From NCBI GenBank assembly GCA_015680635.1, contig JAABOA010000366.1, positions 5,439 to 16,176 of the forward strand: a stretch of DNA of 10,738 nt, written 5' to 3'. Below the pieces are notes generated by a model. That model did no database searches, had not been told where the DNA came from, and saw nothing but the letters and a program-made list of their open reading frames with translations. This DNA is from Lunasporangiospora selenospora (taxonomy: Eukaryota > Mortierellomycota > Mortierellomycetes > Mortierellales > Mortierellaceae). The translations under genes and the position numbers were made by a program. Shown piece after piece: positions 7,970-10,738 of the stretch. Each line of letters starts with the position of its first letter. Within the stretch, counting starts at the first letter, position 1.

Positions 7970-8776
7970 ATGATGCAATTCGACGAGCAACCCAATATCA
8001 CCGTAATATTCATCGGGAACAAGGGTTCGGGCAAGAGCGCTTTGCTTTCCCAAATCGGCGGATCCTTTGACCGTGGGATTTCATCTGTTATAGGCTATAC
8101 AACAGAGACAAGTGGGCAAACAATCCTCTTAAACGGCCAACAAGTGGTCTTGATCGATACTCCTGGATTGTATGATGTTGATGAAGAGACTACCCAATCC
8201 AATACCACTCATCTGACCGAAGCTCGGAGAAAGGGATATCACTACAAGATTTTCTTTATAGTACTGGCCCACACTCGTATTTAATCAAACTAGGATCTCG
8301 TACTTGTGCGCAAGGTAAACGAGGCTCTCAGTCAAGCCAATGATGCCCAGGTCGAGTTCCGGATGATTGTAAATCAGATCCGTAGCGACAAGGAGCGCGA
8401 GAACTACTACCATGAAATAGTCAAGGACAAATGCACAAAGCTTTTCCAGGACCTTCGTGAACAATATCAGAGCTTATTGTTCAATATCCATATCAACGAC
8501 ATAATGTTGTTGCGATATGATGAAGACGCAGTACGATTTAGGGAGTTCAAAGATCGCATCATCAATCAAATTTTGGCCCAAGATGGGATACCATTGAAAG
8601 TCAAACCGATTCAAGCACCATGGAGCGACGTTGCCAATATGAAGAAATACCTCACGGGTGCTGTCGTGGCAGTCCCAGTAATATTGGCAGTCGTTGGTCT
8701 AGCTAATTTTCCTTCTCCGAGAGTTGCCGCTGAAGTTGCCACTATAACAGTGTCAGTTTTGTCCAAATTACTTTAG
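7970..8776 (+). pseudogene. P-loop GTPase of GIMAP/AIG1-like type, frame broken by two stop codons
   Basis: One frame runs from the ATG at 7970 to the TAG at 8774-8776 but contains TAA at 8282 and TAG at 8291. The first part (104 codons) has the Walker A motif GNKGSGKS (residues 16-23), a Thr-rich switch (GYTTET), DTPG (63-66) and the strand YKIFFIVLAHTRI. After the stops the same frame continues for over 150 codons: DLVLVRKVNEALSQAND, the base-recognition strand FRMIVNQIR, a charged helical region, then hydrophobic stretches (LTGAVVAVPVILAVVGLANF and VAAEVATITVSVLSKLL) that could anchor it in membrane. Both halves fit a single G domain of about 200 residues plus anchor. Either two nonsense mutations killed the gene, or the stops are spliced out. 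GT at 8261 and AG at 8350 would remove 90 nt in frame, but would also delete conserved G-domain sequence. Its function is unknown. Confidence 0.72.
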
Positions 8777-9129
8777 TGCCCTGTCAGATTTACTTTTCCT
8801 TCACATAACTGATGCGAGCCCGCATAGTTTGATAGACGACCACAGTATGTCTTTTTAATTGACACCATCCAAACGGAACCTATAAATCACTCCCTTCCCC
8901 CTGACTATGCTGATTCTGATTTTTCACCCTTTTGTAATCTTGTAAAAGAGTCGGAGAGAGGGGCTATGAGTCCAGATTAAGAAAAGTCATCCAGGCGCTT
9001 TAGTTACTGCTGATACTCTTCCATCCGACCTCGACTCAAATATCTATATGTCTAATCTTGACCTGCATATTACTGAAAAAGAGAACAGTAAATCAATGAA
9101 TGAACCAAGAAGTGGCGAGAAAAGGCTAC
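8777..9129. other. 3' flank of the GTPase gene, no gene seen
   Basis: AT-rich non-coding sequence. CCTATAAATC near 8879 and TTTTGTAATCTTGTAAAA near 8929-8946 could act in 3' end formation. No open frame with protein character and no RNA gene was recognised. Confidence 0.4.
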
Positions 9130-9240
9130 TATACGCCTCTATTGAGTAGACTAGTACATTTCTCAAGTCGAGAGGCTAGTGAAGGAAGAATACCCAACTC
9201 GGAAACTGAGTTCAGTAATGCGACTCCACGCTTCCTAACG
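9130..9240. repeat. Repeat unit flanking relic B (pairs with 6075-6180)
   Basis: This is the second copy of the diverged direct repeat, containing TTTCTCAAGTCGAGA and ATACCCAACTCGGA. It runs directly into exon 2-like sequence of relic B (CCACGCTTCCTAACGTCATTACC at about 9219-9248). The exon 3 part present in relic A is missing here. Confidence 0.6.
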
Positions 9241-9840
9241 TCATTACCAATGGCTAGAAAAAGAAAGGCGCAAGTTAAAGAGGATGTCTCGAGTGGGTCG
9301 ATTTGTCGGATCAAAATGAAGCAACAAGGAACACAACCACGGCTTGATGAAAAGACCAAGTAGATATACTGGGAACCGTGCTCGGCTGGCATTGGTGACA
9401 TGACCAAACAAAATAATAAAAATAAATAAATAAAGAGCGATGACTGTTTCGAGTATCCATTGTGGCATTTTAGACATGCACCTTAAAAATCACATCCTAT
9501 CCCTGAACTATCGTGACTAAAACATGGTATCCTTGAGGATTTCTGGACTGTGGACCATAATCTCGACTCGACCAAAAGACTTTGACAACCCTGTAAATGT
9601 TGACAATCGAATCATAATGTGAAAAAAAAAGTCGCAGCCACCGAATGCTTGGATATGACAACCTTGTTTGCTGAATGTCTCGGCTGGCTGTTTTGGAACC
9701 TCCGAGATCGCACAGAGCCAAAGATTCCTCGTGAGGCCAGCGCGTGTGAACGATCTAAACTATTCGCAGCGCATGTGACAATGACGACATGTCCTTCAGT
9801 CTATGAAAGGATGATTGGCGTGAGAAAAAAACCAAGGAAT
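9215..9840 (-). pseudogene. Decayed copy B of the SDR-SCP2 gene (exon 2, intron 1, exon 1 and 5' flank)
   Basis: Collinear matches to the intact gene are exon 2 (9219-9248), intron 1 with its acceptor word GCTAGAAAAAG (9252-9262) and GTCGGATCAAAATGAAG (9304-9320), and inner exon 1 at about 9475-9580. Distal exon 1 is at 9645-9800, with GGAACCTCCGAGATCG identical to the intact gene. On the minus strand, 9535-9575 reads RVEIMVHSPEILKDT against [15 protein letters not shown]. The start of the fold reads GHVVIVTCA against GRVVIVTGA, so the cofactor Gly and the NNAG motif are both lost. Similarity may extend past the start codon into promoter DNA (GATTGGCGTGAGAAAA near 9811). An AT-rich insertion (about 9409-9432) and many indels rule out a working gene. 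The SCP2 domain is absent. It has the same orientation as copy A and the intact gene. Confidence 0.78.
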
Positions 9841-9884
9841 GAAAATGAACGATTGAGCAAGATAAGAATCAAGCAACCATTTTT

Positions 9885-10200
9885 TTAACGCTAGCTCTGT
9901 CTCTACGACAATGCATATAGCAAAGTCGGACAAGATAATCGATCAAGTCCACCCCCTGAACCAGCTCCTGCATACTATACCCCTAGTTCGTAATCAACGT
10001 TAGGTTTACTTTTTATTTGTTTTCCTTTTTTACTTTTTCGCTTTTCTTCTTTCTTCATTTTTTTCTGACTTTGCTCTAGTCGAAATGTTACATGAATCAT
10101 CACCGGCAAAGAGAGAGAGAGTCGCTCGTTTCGTCCTTGGTATATAATAACGTTTTCTCTGCTTCCTCCCTCTCTTGATCCACTTTTGAACGACTAGTCA
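9885..10200. other. Intergenic stretch downstream of the membrane-protein gene
   Basis: No gene was seen. It contains a T-rich block (about 10012-10065), a short GA repeat (GAGAGAGAGAG near 10110-10121) and a TATATAATAAC stretch at 10141. It probably holds the 3' UTR of the minus-strand gene at the right edge. Confidence 0.4.
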
Positions 10201-10706
10201 TCACAGCCACCCTTCAGATATTACATGACTATGCCTCCAACCGAAGAAAAAAATACATCTCACATCGTCAAAGCTGCCCCGGCGCCAACCTGGTGACGAG
10301 GTTCGGCGGACTTCAAAACTAGGCTGGCCTGGCTGCGCGTGCTTGTGTGTGCTGCGGTCATCTTCATCGCTGTCCGGATTCATTACACGCAGGTTCCTAT
10401 ATAGTGGCGAGAAAAAAAAATGTCAATCTCTCTTTCTAATTTTCCATCCAGGCTGGCCAGTTTACACCCAGAACCACAACAGCTACTGCTACAAAGGACA
10501 CTTACGAGACTTTAGAGATGGGAGGAAGAGTTGGCTGGATCATTCCCGTGTACTGTGGGAGGGCCGTCTCATGGTAACTGTCATGTTGGCTCGCGTACTT
10601 GTATTGACGATCATTCTCCATGTCCTTGACACGGTCCCGCTTCCGCCTCGTATACACATATCCTGCAACAGACAGGGCAACCACCAATGCTATTGCCGAT
10701 ACGATA
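10201..10706 (-). CDS. C-terminal part of a single-pass membrane protein (partial, runs off the right edge)
   Basis: Two exons are visible on the minus strand. The first is 10706-10506, opening after the pyrimidine-rich acceptor CTTTCTCTTTTTAG at 10720-10707. The second is 10396-10201, joined across a 109-nt GTAAGT...TATAG intron that splits a Ser codon. The first exon starts with a hydrophobic helix (IVSAIALVVALSVAGYVY) followed by the basic stop-transfer TRRKRDR, so the rest should be cytoplasmic. The tail is hydrophilic, with Tyr, Pro and Ser (PQYTGMIQPTLPP) and an acidic patch DSDEDD. The extracellular part lies beyond the window. Fungal surface proteins, such as some kelch-repeat proteins, have this kind of end, but the family cannot be named from the tail. 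An ATG at 10732 lies in the likely intron and is probably not the start. The final 22 codons after GSFDDV (GTGAGATG is a possible donor) may instead be intronic. Confidence 0.6.
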
Positions 10707-10738
10707 CTAAAAAGAGAAAGAGAGAGAGACAAGCTCGT

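Noticed and set aside
8261-8293. 33-nt GT-AG intron removing both GTPase stops in frame
   Set aside because: It is shorter than any plausible fungal intron and would remove conserved residues.
9100-9363. Plus-strand open frame of 87 codons
   Set aside because: It lies over the repeat and intron 1 part of SDR relic B. The similarity is to the minus-strand relic, and the frame is not kept in relic A.

Overview
The window looks like nuclear DNA from a filamentous or early-diverging fungus, most likely Mucoromycota or Mortierellomycota. This is inferred from style, not from a database match. The genes are split by short GT-AG introns (98 to 354 nt). Intergenic spaces are rich in poly-T and CT runs. 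The genes themselves are an L-type cyclin, an F-box protein, a peroxisomal SDR-SCP2 enzyme, a GIMAP/AIG1-like GTPase and a tail-anchoring membrane segment. No bacterial operon signals, tRNA, rRNA, CRISPR array or intact transposon was seen.

Layout. From left to right there is a five-exon L-type cyclin (232-1866, +), then a two-exon F-box protein (2057-3562, +). A three-exon peroxisomal SDR-SCP2 enzyme (3987-5558, -) converges on the F-box gene. Next comes about 4.3 kb of relic-rich DNA. It holds two decayed, same-orientation copies of the SDR gene (about 6565-7145 and 9215-9840, -). Between them lies a P-loop GTPase gene (7970-8776, +) whose reading frame is broken by two close in-frame stop codons. 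A 10-bp-period G-rich array lies upstream of the GTPase. At the right edge is the 3' end of a minus-strand gene for a single-pass membrane protein.

How the genes relate. The left half is ordinary conserved housekeeping content: an RNA-processing/transcription cyclin, a putative ubiquitin-ligase adaptor and a fatty-acid beta-oxidation enzyme. These genes do not obviously form one pathway. The right half records local history. The SDR gene was duplicated at the DNA level, because intron sequence is still recognisable in both relics. The copies then decayed around the GTPase locus. The best-supported unusual observations are this pseudogene array, the SDR-SCP2 architecture without a hydratase domain (as in nematode DHS-28), and the interrupted GTPase. 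I did not find convincing evidence for an undescribed multi-gene system.
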